DNA of 64,000 nucleotides from Lacipirellulaceae bacterium. Its GTDB lineage: Bacteria; Planctomycetota; Planctomycetia; Pirellulales; Lacipirellulaceae. Position numbers and translations under genes: made by a program. The stretch is from contig JAVJRG010000008.1 of NCBI GenBank assembly GCA_040218535.1, forward strand, positions 142,320 through 206,319, in the 5' to 3' direction. How positions within the stretch are numbered: position 1 is the stretch's first letter; each line of letters starts with the position of its first letter. Positions 8,808 to 17,701 of this stretch are shown here, piece after piece. The notes beneath the pieces are model-generated. The model saw only the letters and a program-made list of their open reading frames with translations. It had not been told where the DNA came from and did not search any database.

Positions 8808-9232
8808 TTTCTTTCTCCGATTTGAGTGGAAACTCGCTGAGCGATGAGAACCAGGTAGGCGGTCGATGGAAAGCATCCTCAAAACGTAGCAGAACGCCGT
8901 AAGAGGCTTCGTCCGAGAAGCGAAATACTTGCACACGAAATGGCAAACACCTCTGCGGTGATCCGCGAGCGACTTCCGTAAGTTTCTCCCTAACAAGCAC
9001 TAATGTCAATTAGCGGAGGAAGCGATCGTCTCTAAATCATTTCTTAACGCAAGCTTCACCACTTCGCAGGTTTCTCTTAACCGTGCGTTCACATAACCCT
9101 CTTAATCTCTCCGGCATCGCTTTTTGTCGCTTGAGGAGGGTTCTTAGGCGAAAGCGATTGGACGCCGCCAGATAGCACTTGCTTTTTTATCCCACCCGGC
9201 GTCTACCCCGCCTTTTTTGGAGAGATGGACTA
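8808..9232. other. Intergenic region between divergent surface-protein genes
   Basis: No gene is seen. It contains the ribosome binding sites of both flanking genes and, at 9043-9107, several CTTAA(C/T) words at uneven spacing. An open frame extends the minus-strand gene upstream to 8996 but has no signal peptide at that start. Confidence 0.5.
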
Positions 9233-9907
9233 ATGAAGAAGTTTGTATTTGCGATTTTCGCAAGCCTTGCTGTTCTGGCCGGTCAAGCTCAGGCAGCCTT
9301 CGACCTTCAGGTCACTGAGCTGTGGGCTGGTAACGATCCGAATCCAGATCTCACGGACGATTGGTTTGAGATAACAAATGTAGGCGATATGCCTTGGACG
9401 GCTGCCGTGGATGGGCCCATTTTTTATGATGACGATTCACAAGCAGCGGCTAGCGCTGCTGCCATCGAAGGTATCCCTTCAATCGCCGCTGGTGAGTCGG
9501 TCATTGTTACCATCGGAACACTGATTGGTCCAATCGATTGGAACAGTGTTTGGGCCGGTTTAGCTCCCGCAGGAACTCAAGTTGGTTACGCTGATGGTAG
9601 TGGCCTTGGTGGTGGAAACGACGGTGCTACGATCTTTTTGGACGCTAACATGAACGGCCCTGAAGCAGGTGAAATCGTAGACTTTGAAGGCTATATTGAC
9701 GCCGACGGATCAGCCGGCCAATCTTACGACCCAGTCTTAGGTGCCTACAGCGTAATGGGTCAATTTGGCGCCGTTGGAGCTGGACCGAACAGCAACGGTC
9801 AGTTTGCCGTAGGTACGCCCGGTTCGGTACCAACGATCCCCGAGCCAGCTAGCCTGCTACTTGCTGCGATGGCATTCGCTGGAACGGCAATTCGTCGACG
9901 CAAGTAA
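9233..9907 (+). CDS. PEP-CTERM protein with a lamin-tail-like domain
   Basis: A 224-residue exported protein. The signal peptide (MKKFVFAIFASLAVLAGQAQA) is preceded by GGAGAG at a good distance. The early FDLQVTELWAG followed by DDWFEITNVGD resembles a lamin-tail domain (LTD). The end is a textbook PEP-CTERM signal: IPEPASLLLAAMAFAG then the basic RRRK tail, recognised by exosortase for surface sorting. The exosortase itself is not in the window. Acidic composition, no Cys. A strong hairpin follows. Confidence 0.8.
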   Translation: MKKFVFAIFASLAVLAGQAQAAFDLQVTELWAGNDPNPDLTDDWFEITNVGDMPWTAAVDGPIFYDDDSQAAASAAAIEGIPSIAAGESVIVTIGTLIGPIDWNSVWAGLAPAGTQVGYADGSGLGGGNDGATIFLDANMNGPEAGEIVDFEGYIDADGSAGQSYDPVLGAYSVMGQFGAVGAGPNSNGQFAVGTPGSVPTIPEPASLLLAAMAFAGTAIRRRK

Positions 9908-9953
9908 ACGACTCCAATGATCGAGGGGACGAGAGCCACTCGTTTCAATAGCG

Positions 9954-9996
9954 ATGCCCTGGGTCCGGCGGCAAGCCGTCGGGCTCAGGGCATTTT
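9954..9996 (+). terminator. Nested hairpin with T run after the PEP-CTERM gene
   Basis: Outer stem ATGCCCTG / CAGGGCAT and inner stem CCGGCGGC / GCCGTCGG (one G-T pair) with a two-base loop, followed by TTTT. It ends the upstream PEP-CTERM transcript. Confidence 0.7.
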
Positions 9997-10043
9997 CTAT
10001 AGCCATTGCTTCCAACAATAAGTCAATGCAAAAGGGTAAGATC

Positions 10044-10820
10044 ATGCTTGGTCTATCTCCGAATCGTCTTGCGACTCAACCATTCTTGATTGTGGTCTTC
10101 GGTATGCTTGTCTCTTCGCAAGAGGCGGCTGCTGAGGATCTCCTCTTCGGCTTCAATTCGAATGGTCTAACAGGCTTGTCTACGGCAGAGATTCCACTAC
10201 AGGAGTCACAACTGAGCGTTTCGGCATTACCGCTTGGCACCGTTTTTAATGAGGTCGACAACTCGGGGCTTGGTATCGACTCGCGGAGTCTTTCCAGCGA
10301 TGGCGACATCACCAAGCTGAATCGAATTGGTGGCGTCAACTCGCCCGATTTCGAAGCAATGACCTTCTCTTTCAGCCGATCTGGGGTCCTAGAGAGTATC
10401 AACCTTGACGGTTTGAAGGATGAGACGTTGGAGTATTTCTCGCTTGAGCTGCCGAATGGTGTTGCCTTGTCCTTGTTCGATTTCGAAGTCGAGCTTCGGC
10501 TCAATCAACAAGGATTTCAACTATCGGATCTTGGTGTCCCCAATCCAACTCTTGCTGACGGATCGAGGGACGACTTTGTGGGATTGGATATCCCGTTTCT
10601 TGCAGGAGAAATCTTCACCCTAACCTATAGGGAAATCGACTATGACAACGCCGTGCTGCCGGGCTATCGTCCCGAAGATGACTTTGGTAGGCCGACCGGC
10701 GACTTGCCAAATGGGGCTCGTCTGCAAGGACTTGGATTTACGACGGTACCGGAACCACATGCTTGCTGGTTGATCCTCGGTTTGGCGCTTTCGTCAATCG
10801 TGTTTAGATCAAGCGAGTAG
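10044..10820 (+). CDS. PEP-CTERM protein, unknown function
   Basis: A 258-residue secreted protein that I cannot place by its body. It has a signal peptide (LATQPFLIVVFGMLVSSQEAAA) and a C-terminal sorting signal (VPEPHACWLILGLALSSIVF followed by RSSE, a weak basic tail). AAAGGG at 10031-10036 fits a ribosome binding site for ATG 10044; the earlier in-frame ATGs at 9954 and 10026 lie in or next to the terminator. Transcribed in the same direction as the previous PEP-CTERM gene but separated from it by the terminator. Confidence 0.7.
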   Translation: MLGLSPNRLATQPFLIVVFGMLVSSQEAAAEDLLFGFNSNGLTGLSTAEIPLQESQLSVSALPLGTVFNEVDNSGLGIDSRSLSSDGDITKLNRIGGVNSPDFEAMTFSFSRSGVLESINLDGLKDETLEYFSLELPNGVALSLFDFEVELRLNQQGFQLSDLGVPNPTLADGSRDDFVGLDIPFLAGEIFTLTYREIDYDNAVLPGYRPEDDFGRPTGDLPNGARLQGLGFTTVPEPHACWLILGLALSSIVFRSSE

Positions 10821-10868
10821 CCAGCAGATGCCATCGATGCCTGGCGGTTACAGTCTAGGCGTTCTCGG

Positions 10869-11951
10869 CTATAGGTCGTCGACTGACGCGAGCTCAGCTC
10901 CGTCGCGGCTGGAGAGAGCGATGTAAACCTCGAATGGGGTATCGTCGCTCAGGAAGTGAACGGAGCCGTCACACATAAGAATGTTGACGCCCCCTGGATG
11001 GTCTGAGAACATCTCTTCTTTGGCGAAATGAACTTTTTCAGAGGGGTTGATCGCGGAGGTGTCACCGAGAGCGGGAGTTTGTGGAGTAACATCGATTCCG
11101 CTGATGTTCTTCTCGCTAGCCCATGCTCCTGAAAGTTCTTTGGTAGGAGTTTTGTTGGGCTGGCCCAGTGCGGTTAGTTCTTCTTCACATCCCTTGCCGG
11201 TCGATTCCACGACGATAAAGGTGTTGCTCAGACCATCGGTAATTTGACGTGCAGAAACGACATCTGCTGAGCATTCCTTTTGTGGGTTAAAGATGCAGTC
11301 GAAGTTCCCATCGTCCTGGCCGGACTCAATATCGAGCAGCACGCCGCGAAAAATCTCGAAGAACGAGCTGTCGGTTCTTGTGTACTCGACGCCATTAACT
11401 GGATTTTGAATCTCGGTTCCAGGCCCTTTGTTGCCCATGTAATCCATGCAGGCTAGGCCGTCACCACCAACGAGCGATCCGATTCCTTCGATTCTGTCGT
11501 CCTCGCCACGAAAGACTTGCCGCCGTCCGGTACTAGGGCAGATGTAGGCAGGAATGACAGTATTCACAGGTCCCGTGAAATCGGCCATGTTGTTGGGTTG
11601 CTGTCGCAGATCAACGGTGAAGTCGATCCGATCATAGAGCGGTTGCTGCTCCATGTAGGAAAGATGCCAGACGGGCCAAGCTAGGGCAGCGTTTTCTTTC
11701 AAGCCAGCCGGTTTGAATTGACCTGGGGGGAAGTTTCTGTTGGTGGACTCATAGTTTAGTAGTCCGAGGCCGATTTGTTTGAGGTTGTTCGTACACTGCG
11801 ATCGTCGAGCGGACTCTCTCGCTGCCTGTACTGCTGGGAGTAGCAGCCCAACGAGAACGCCAATAATGGCAATTACGACCAGCAATTCAACGAGGGTAAA
11901 TCCTCGTACAACTTGCGAACGAGACACGTTGGTTTTGCTTCGAAGAATCAC
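10869..11951 (-). CDS. DUF1559 protein with prepilin-type N-terminus
   Basis: A 360-residue protein starting with GTG at 11951, backed by GGAAGGAAG just upstream. The N-terminus carries the prepilin peptidase motif (RGFTLVELLVVIAIIGVLVG), followed by LLPAVQAARESARRSQC and NNLKQIGLGLLNYE, the diagnostic DUF1559 start. The end has H.X9-DG motif form: GGVNILMCDGSVHFLSDD. These pseudopilin-like proteins are greatly expanded in planctomycetes; they are exported and processed like type II pseudopilins, but their role is unknown. The gene lies convergent to one PEP-CTERM gene and downstream of another. Confidence 0.9.
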   Translation of the reverse strand: MILRSKTNVSRSQVVRGFTLVELLVVIAIIGVLVGLLLPAVQAARESARRSQCTNNLKQIGLGLLNYESTNRNFPPGQFKPAGLKENAALAWPVWHLSYMEQQPLYDRIDFTVDLRQQPNNMADFTGPVNTVIPAYICPSTGRRQVFRGEDDRIEGIGSLVGGDGLACMDYMGNKGPGTEIQNPVNGVEYTRTDSSFFEIFRGVLLDIESGQDDGNFDCIFNPQKECSADVVSARQITDGLSNTFIVVESTGKGCEEELTALGQPNKTPTKELSGAWASEKNISGIDVTPQTPALGDTSAINPSEKVHFAKEEMFSDHPGGVNILMCDGSVHFLSDDTPFEVYIALSSRDGAELASVDDL

Positions 11952-12013
11952 AGTGACTTCCTTCCTATGGAATTCTCTTGGGACAATTCGCTTCGAACGA
12001 ATAATCAGAAGCG

Positions 12014-13309
12014 CTAAAGTGCACTTCTCTTGGGGCGAGATAGGCTGAGAGAGATGCTACAGAGCAATCCCAACAAGCAGGCAGTTGGCTCTGGCACTGC
12101 GTTCAAAGAGGCTGTGCCGGCCGGTGAGAAGGTTTCGCCGTAGTTGGCGGCCCATACGTCCAGGTCCTGGCGATCAACGATTCGGTCGAAGAGCCCGTCC
12201 TCATCGGGAGTATCCCCGTGACGGCGGGTCGCATCATTGGCGACACCGTCGCGCTCGATCTGCTCGAAGCCGAAATTTTGCTGCCACATCAGGAAATCGC
12301 CACCGTCCACATCATTGTCAAATGAATTCGTGCTTTCGTCGTATTCAAAGTCACCATCAAGGACAAAGAGATTGGAAGCTCCTCGGGTGTTGACCATGGG
12401 GATTCCATAGGGTGCCCCCTGTGTGGTCTCGACAAAGTTGTCTGTCCCGATTGGCGGATCATGGAATGTACCGGCCTGACGATAGTCACCCGACCCTGTT
12501 GATCCAGTTTGCCCGTCAGCAGTGAGATTCGAAGCGTGCCAGTCTCGCACTCCTGATCCGGTGCTATCGCCCCAACGCCCGACATACTCGATTTCAAAGC
12601 CGGTATCGACGAAGACTGCTCCTGGCTCTCCGTTACCGCCGTTTCCAGGCAGCCCGTTACTGAAATTGATCGGTGCGTAAAGCCTTCCGTCTGACTCGCT
12701 TGCTTCGCTGTTCACGCCGATCGAGTCGAGGACAGTCCACCCGGTTGGGAATGTGTCGTCGCTCATGCCGTCGTCACCGTTGTCGAGGTCTTGATCGAGA
12801 ACTGGTGCGGCCCCTGTGCCGATATCAATGAGCATGGCCGTGAAGCCGCTGTTTTCTATTTCTCCTTCTCCCCCGAGATCGGAGTGACCAATTGTGCTCG
12901 TGGGCCCAGATCCGAAATTCAACGCGGTTCCAGTATTCACCAAGACATTGGTTCCCGCCGGCTCGGGATCGTAGAACATGTCGCTGGCAGCCTGACGCAA
13001 GACGAGAAATCCGTTGCTGCCAAGCGACTGAGTGGTCAGATCGAAAATGTTTTCGATCACACCCGCATTCGAGGTCGCACTGCTCTCGTTCTCGAGAAAG
13101 ATCAGGTATTGCCCGGCCAGCGAAGCACTATTGCTACCACGCAGTTCGATGTACTCGAAGACTTTGTCACCGGAGCTTCCCGGGGGATCAAAGTAAATCT
13201 CATTGATGTAGGTCTGTGCAGATAATTGCGCCCCATAGGAAGCAAAAGTAAGGACAGCAAATAAGAGCCAGCAAGTACCGTGACGAGGAGAGCCACCTAA
13301 TTTCTTCAT
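12014..13309 (-). CDS. PEP-CTERM protein with lamin-tail-like and dockerin-like regions
   Basis: A 431-residue exported protein. The signal peptide is followed by TYINEIYFDPPG and VFEYIELRG, the start of a lamin-tail domain. Near residues 330-395 there are two dockerin-like segments (VDGGDFLMWQQNFG and VDRQDLDVWAANYG), a layout frequent in planctomycete surface proteins. It ends with VPEPTACLLGLLCSIS and a basic tail (RPKRSAL), a PEP-CTERM signal. ATG 13309 starts the signal peptide; an upstream in-frame start at 13360 adds 17 residues without benefit. Possibly one unit with the DUF1559 gene 62 bases downstream. Confidence 0.8.
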   Translation of the reverse strand: MKKLGGSPRHGTCWLLFAVLTFASYGAQLSAQTYINEIYFDPPGSSGDKVFEYIELRGSNSASLAGQYLIFLENESSATSNAGVIENIFDLTTQSLGSNGFLVLRQAASDMFYDPEPAGTNVLVNTGTALNFGSGPTSTIGHSDLGGEGEIENSGFTAMLIDIGTGAAPVLDQDLDNGDDGMSDDTFPTGWTVLDSIGVNSEASESDGRLYAPINFSNGLPGNGGNGEPGAVFVDTGFEIEYVGRWGDSTGSGVRDWHASNLTADGQTGSTGSGDYRQAGTFHDPPIGTDNFVETTQGAPYGIPMVNTRGASNLFVLDGDFEYDESTNSFDNDVDGGDFLMWQQNFGFEQIERDGVANDATRRHGDTPDEDGLFDRIVDRQDLDVWAANYGETFSPAGTASLNAVPEPTACLLGLLCSISLSLSRPKRSAL

Positions 13310-13565
13310 GAAACAACGCCTGTGGGGTTGGAGACCTTGCGGAGGGCGACAACTGTACAACGTTCGTACCGTCTACAGCTTGAAGCCGAGCAACATAGGC
13401 ATCGTTTGCGAGGTTTTGGTTAAGACAGAATGAATTTTTCATGCAGGAAAAGCAGCCAGTTTCGTCCTCATCTCATCTTCATCATTTGTTCACAAACTTT
13501 TGGTTTAATCCTCATATTGGAGTTCTCCTCACATCGCTTCCCTTACGCAGAGCTGACCTACCGTG

Positions 13566-15164
13566 ATGGCATCCGTTCGCGTCTGTTGTGTCACCGCTTT
13601 CTGGTGTTTGACATTGTTGGGTTCCCAGCAGAGTCATGCCGACGCACTTGAGGCGAGACTTGCCTGGCGTATGCGGCCTCAGGTTGAGACCGTCGAGATC
13701 GCCGCGATTGACCAGTCGTCACAGCGTCTGTTCGTTACCACGGAGCAGGGGATCGTGAATCTCCGTTTGTCCGATGGGCAACTGGCAAACGAGCGCCTTC
13801 CCGTGCCCGCCGGTTACCACGCCACGAGTGTTGCCGCCAGCGGAGGGCGGATCGCCCTGGCGTTGGCCGCTGAAGATAAGAGGCAAGCCGGGCGAATCGA
13901 TCTGTTTGAATCCGCCACAGGTGAGTATCTCACTACCTTCCCTGCAGGCTCGCACCCCGACATGGTTTGCTTCACGCCTAATGGCCGTTATCTGCTGTGC
14001 GCTAACGAAGGCGAGCCGACCGACGCTTACGACTACGATGGCGAAGGAAGCGTCACCGTGGTTGACTTGGCAGGTTCGCACGACCTTGCGGCGGCAAAGG
14101 TCTCGCTGTGTGAGTTTACGGAGTTTAACTCGCAAGCCGAACAACTTCGGCAACGTGGCGTTCGCCTCTTCGGCCCCAGCCAGTCACGCCCGGATGGACA
14201 TGCCACAGTTGCTGAAGACCTGGAGCCAGAATACATCACCTGTTCGCCTGACAGTCGACGTGCCTGGGTAACGCTGCAAGAGAACAATGCGATCGCGGAA
14301 ATCGATCTCGCAACGGCTCGCGTGACAGCGATTCATCCTCTCGGTGAGAAAGACTTTCGGCACGTTCCGGTTGGATTGGCTGGCAACCCCGCCTACGCAA
14401 CGACCGGGCTTGATGCGAGTGATGCGGACGAGCATCTCCAGGTGCAGCTCTGGCCAGTGAAAGCCAGCTACGAGCCCGATGCAATTGCCTCGTTCCAGCA
14501 CGAGGGGCAGAATTATCTTGTCACTGCCAACGAGGGAGATCCCCGCGAATATGCGGCGTATCATGAAGCTGCACCTGCGTGCGAGCTGATCAAGCTCAAG
14601 CAGAAGTGGGATGATCGTGCCGCAGCACGGCACCTGATGCAGCCTGAGTACTTAGGGCGGCTGCAAGTTTGCATCGACCAGTGTGACCCGGATGGGGACG
14701 GCGACATCGATGAGCTTCACGCGTTCGGCACACGGAGTTTCTCGGTTTGGCGAGCTTCTGAGGGCAAACTCGAATTAGTGTTCGACAGCGGTAGCGATTT
14801 TGAACGCGTTCTCGCCATGCGAGCCATCCACGATGCCCTGCCGACGGAACTCGTTGACAATCGGAGTCATGTACGCGGACCAGAGCCTGAGGGAGTCGTG
14901 CTTGGTGAAATAGCCGGTCGGCGTTACGCCTTTATCGGATTGGAACGCGCCAGCGGAGTGATGGTGTACGACCTGACGGAGCCGCTCAGCCCAACCTTTT
15001 GCTGTTACATTCCTCCCGCGGAGGAGAAGGGTCTCAAGGACATTTCTCCCGAAGGCTTGGTGTTCGTACCAGCGGACGAGAGTCCCACAAGAGGTGCGAT
15101 GCTTGTTGTTGCCAACGAGTTTAGCGCGACAGTCACAGCCTATGACTTGCGGTTGTCTAAATAG
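13566..15164 (+). CDS. Choice-of-anchor I family secreted beta-propeller-like protein
   Basis: A 532-residue exported protein with a signal peptide (ending near QQSHADA). Several blade-like segments follow: GSHPDMVCFTPNGRYLLCANEGEP, later LVTANEGDPREYAAY, and PEGVVLGEIAGRRYAFIGLERASG. These phrases are typical of the choice-of-anchor I family (related to esterase-like phytase and mesenchyme-specific surface glycoprotein homologues). The AND-type Asp/Glu-rich motifs suggest calcium or metal binding. Start codon could be GTG 13563 or ATG 13566; the second is chosen. No C-terminal anchor is visible, so the protein may be free. Confidence 0.7.
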   Translation: MASVRVCCVTAFWCLTLLGSQQSHADALEARLAWRMRPQVETVEIAAIDQSSQRLFVTTEQGIVNLRLSDGQLANERLPVPAGYHATSVAASGGRIALALAAEDKRQAGRIDLFESATGEYLTTFPAGSHPDMVCFTPNGRYLLCANEGEPTDAYDYDGEGSVTVVDLAGSHDLAAAKVSLCEFTEFNSQAEQLRQRGVRLFGPSQSRPDGHATVAEDLEPEYITCSPDSRRAWVTLQENNAIAEIDLATARVTAIHPLGEKDFRHVPVGLAGNPAYATTGLDASDADEHLQVQLWPVKASYEPDAIASFQHEGQNYLVTANEGDPREYAAYHEAAPACELIKLKQKWDDRAAARHLMQPEYLGRLQVCIDQCDPDGDGDIDELHAFGTRSFSVWRASEGKLELVFDSGSDFERVLAMRAIHDALPTELVDNRSHVRGPEPEGVVLGEIAGRRYAFIGLERASGVMVYDLTEPLSPTFCCYIPPAEEKGLKDISPEGLVFVPADESPTRGAMLVVANEFSATVTAYDLRLSK

Positions 15165-15170
15165 CTTCAG

Positions 15171-15875
15171 TCACGCCAATTCTTCGAGCCGACCTAAGTC
15201 CAACTGACAGCGTCGGCCCATCCGCTCCGCTAGTCGCTCGCTGTGGGTGACGACCACGAGCATTTTGCTCTTCTCACGTTGTAGCTCAAGTAGGAGCTCT
15301 GAGATCGAATCGGCGGTCGATTGATCAAGGCTGCCGGTTGGTTCGTCGGCTAGTAATAGAACAGGGTCGCGAACCAGAGCCCGGGCAAGTGCGACGCGTT
15401 GGCGCTCTCCTCCAGAGAGTTCTGCCGGGCGATGGGAAAGTCGTTGCTCAAGGCCGACTTGTGAGAGTAAGTCCTTGGCAATTTCGACTTCTCTTTCTTC
15501 GGCAGTTCCCGTTGCCAGGAAGGAAATCAGTACGTTTTCCAGAACCGTGCATTGAGGCAACAGGTGATGCTCTTGAAAGACGAAGCCAATTTTTTCCGAA
15601 CGGTACTTGGCAAGTTCAGTGTCGCTCAATGAATTCGGGTCCACCCCGTCAACCGAAAGGCTGCCAGAGGTGGGCTCGTCGAGCGAGCCGAGCAACGCAA
15701 GCAATGTACTTTTGCCGCAACCGCTGGGACCAAGGATAGCGAGGTTCTCGCCCGGTGTGAGTGTCAGGGAGACGTCCCGCAGAACCTCTAAGGGCTCGGC
15801 AGATGTTGGGTAGCTCTTTGAGAGATTCTTTGCGATCAGTCCGCTCATGGCGACTATTGTGGCCTGCTCGTTCAT
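15171..15875 (-). CDS. ABC transporter ATP-binding protein, LolD/MacB type, orphan
   Basis: A 234-residue ATPase with Walker A GPSGCGKST (residues 49-57), a Q-loop FVFQEHHLLPQ, signature LSGGERQRVALARAL, Walker B LLLADEPTGSLD and an H-loop VVVTHS. This motif set marks the family that energises LolCDE and MacB-type permeases. No permease gene adjoins it: its neighbours are a choice-of-anchor I gene (convergent) and a repeat-protein gene (divergent). ATG 15875 or ATG 15848 could be the start. It probably works with a permease encoded elsewhere. Confidence 0.85.
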   Translation of the reverse strand: MNEQATIVAMSGLIAKNLSKSYPTSAEPLEVLRDVSLTLTPGENLAILGPSGCGKSTLLALLGSLDEPTSGSLSVDGVDPNSLSDTELAKYRSEKIGFVFQEHHLLPQCTVLENVLISFLATGTAEEREVEIAKDLLSQVGLEQRLSHRPAELSGGERQRVALARALVRDPVLLLADEPTGSLDQSTADSISELLLELQREKSKMLVVVTHSERLAERMGRRCQLDLGRLEELA

Positions 15876-16038
15876 GAACGTCTACGTGCCTCGTACCCCT
15901 AGAATCTCTAAAAAAACGTAGGGCTATCTGTTGTCACTCTATTACGTTTGTGAGCGTTTCCTCTTTACAGTGAAAGCTGTTCGCTGTCTCCTAGCGTAGT
16001 CTCATACTTATTCAGCTTGTGCAGAAGAGGAGTGCCAC

Positions 16039-17688
16039 ATGAATTTAAGGCCTGTTGCTTGCCTCGTGGCTCTTGGATTCTATGCGAGTTGCCTAGGGGG
16101 CATGTCATTTGCCAAGACGCTACGGACAATCGTTCTCAAAGGCGACAGAGCGCCCGGAACCCCAACTGGACTAAACTTTTCCGCTTTCAGTAGCCCTTTT
16201 CTAAACAATAATGGTTGCGTGACATTGCAGGCCACGATCTCGGGCCCAGGGGTTTTTAGTAGCAATAGATTTGGAATTTGGTCCGAGGGGACCACGGGTG
16301 ATTTGGCGTTAGTTGCACGCAAGAACGACGCGCTACCTGGAGCAATTACAGGCAGGTTTCTTGGGTTCCAGAACCCCGTTTTGACTGAAGATGGTCGAAC
16401 GGCATTCCTGGGTTCATTCTCTAGCCCAAGCATGACTGACAGCAGTGCCCTGGGTATTTGGGCGGAAGATTCTTTTGGGGTTGTTGGGCTTGCTGCTTAT
16501 GAGGGAGCACAAGCTCCAGGCACTACGGTAGGTACTACTTTTGACCGAATAGATAGCGTACTTCACAATTCAGCCGGGCAAACAGCATTTCGTTCTTACG
16601 CAAGAGGAGACAGTTCTGGCAGGGGCATCTGGTCCGAGGGTGGCGGCTCGGGGCTGCGGCTCATAGCACGAACTAGAAGTACTCACGCCCCTGGCACACC
16701 CACGGGGACGCAGTTCTCTTCGATCAGCCCGATCTCGTTTAATGGCGCAGGGCAGACCGCTTTCTCTGGCTCGCTCATTGGTTCTGGAGTGATAGGCCTC
16801 AATAATCGTGGCGTCTGGTCTGAGGGCTCTGGCAAAGGTCTGCAACTTGTGGTTCGGTCTAGTAATCAAGCACCTGGAACGCGCAGCGGAGTGAGATTTT
16901 CTGGTTTCTTTACCGACGTGCGAATTAATGATGCTGGTCTCGCCTCTTTTATCGGGTACATCAGAGGACCCGGAGTGACCGGTGGCAATGATCAGGGGAT
17001 ATGGTCAGAGGCTGCAGGTTCAGGAGTTCAACTTGTTGTACGCAGTCGTGATCCTGCGCCTGGTGCTCCTGTGGGTGTCGAGTTCGAGAGTTTCGAAAAT
17101 CAAGTCATAAATGGTGCTGGCCAGACAGCTTTCATCGGCGAACTTTTGGGGACAGGGGTCGACTCAACGAACGATCGGGGATTGTGGGCGCAATCAAGCG
17201 GCGGAGAACTGGAGTTAGTTGCCCGAACTGGCGACGCTGCACCGGGAACACCAGCGGGGGTAAACTTTGCCAGACTTGGCACCTACGTTTTCAACAGCTC
17301 GGGCCAAGTTGCATTCAGCGGCTTTCTCACTGGAACAGGCGTTGATAGCACAAACGACGTTGGAATCTGGGCGCTAGATTCCTCTGGCACCCTTGCCTTA
17401 ATTGCCCGCGAAGGTGACGCGCTGGATGTGGGCAATGGCACCGCGATTGACTTGCGCGTGATCAACGATATTTACTTTGCTGGAGGCTCTGGTAACGAGG
17501 ATGGTTATCAAAGTGGATTCAATGAAACCGGTCAACTGGCTTTCACTGCTTCCTTCACGGACGGAACCTGGGGAGCCTTTGTTTCTAACCAAGTAGCCAT
17601 TCCAGAATCAGCCTCGGTGATATTGATCAGCGTGATGTCGATGGTTGGGTTGTTCACTCGACATCGAAGATTCTCGCTAGAAAAATGA
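16039..17688 (+). CDS. Secreted tandem-repeat protein (NxxGxxAF type) with PEP-CTERM-like end
   Basis: A 549-residue exported protein after a clear ribosome binding site (AAGAGGAG). It consists of about eight repeats of roughly 60 residues, each with a RxGDxAPGTPxG start, an NxxGQxAFxG core and a GIWSEGxxG end; the eighth is divergent and contains an insertion. This matches the planctomycete choice-of-anchor tandem-repeat NxxGxxAF family. The end, IPESASVILISVMSMVGLF with a basic tail, is a PEP-CTERM variant in which the first P-E-P reads P-E-S. Likely a beta-propeller-like surface protein of unknown ligand. Confidence 0.75.
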   Translation: MNLRPVACLVALGFYASCLGGMSFAKTLRTIVLKGDRAPGTPTGLNFSAFSSPFLNNNGCVTLQATISGPGVFSSNRFGIWSEGTTGDLALVARKNDALPGAITGRFLGFQNPVLTEDGRTAFLGSFSSPSMTDSSALGIWAEDSFGVVGLAAYEGAQAPGTTVGTTFDRIDSVLHNSAGQTAFRSYARGDSSGRGIWSEGGGSGLRLIARTRSTHAPGTPTGTQFSSISPISFNGAGQTAFSGSLIGSGVIGLNNRGVWSEGSGKGLQLVVRSSNQAPGTRSGVRFSGFFTDVRINDAGLASFIGYIRGPGVTGGNDQGIWSEAAGSGVQLVVRSRDPAPGAPVGVEFESFENQVINGAGQTAFIGELLGTGVDSTNDRGLWAQSSGGELELVARTGDAAPGTPAGVNFARLGTYVFNSSGQVAFSGFLTGTGVDSTNDVGIWALDSSGTLALIAREGDALDVGNGTAIDLRVINDIYFAGGSGNEDGYQSGFNETGQLAFTASFTDGTWGAFVSNQVAIPESASVILISVMSMVGLFTRHRRFSLEK

Positions 17689-17701
17689 AGTGATTTGCTG
17701 C

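Noticed and set aside
9043..9107. CTTAA(C/T) words resembling a Pho-box array upstream of the PEP-CTERM gene
   Set aside because: Distances of 33 and 25 bases do not fit the 11-base spacing of a Pho box.
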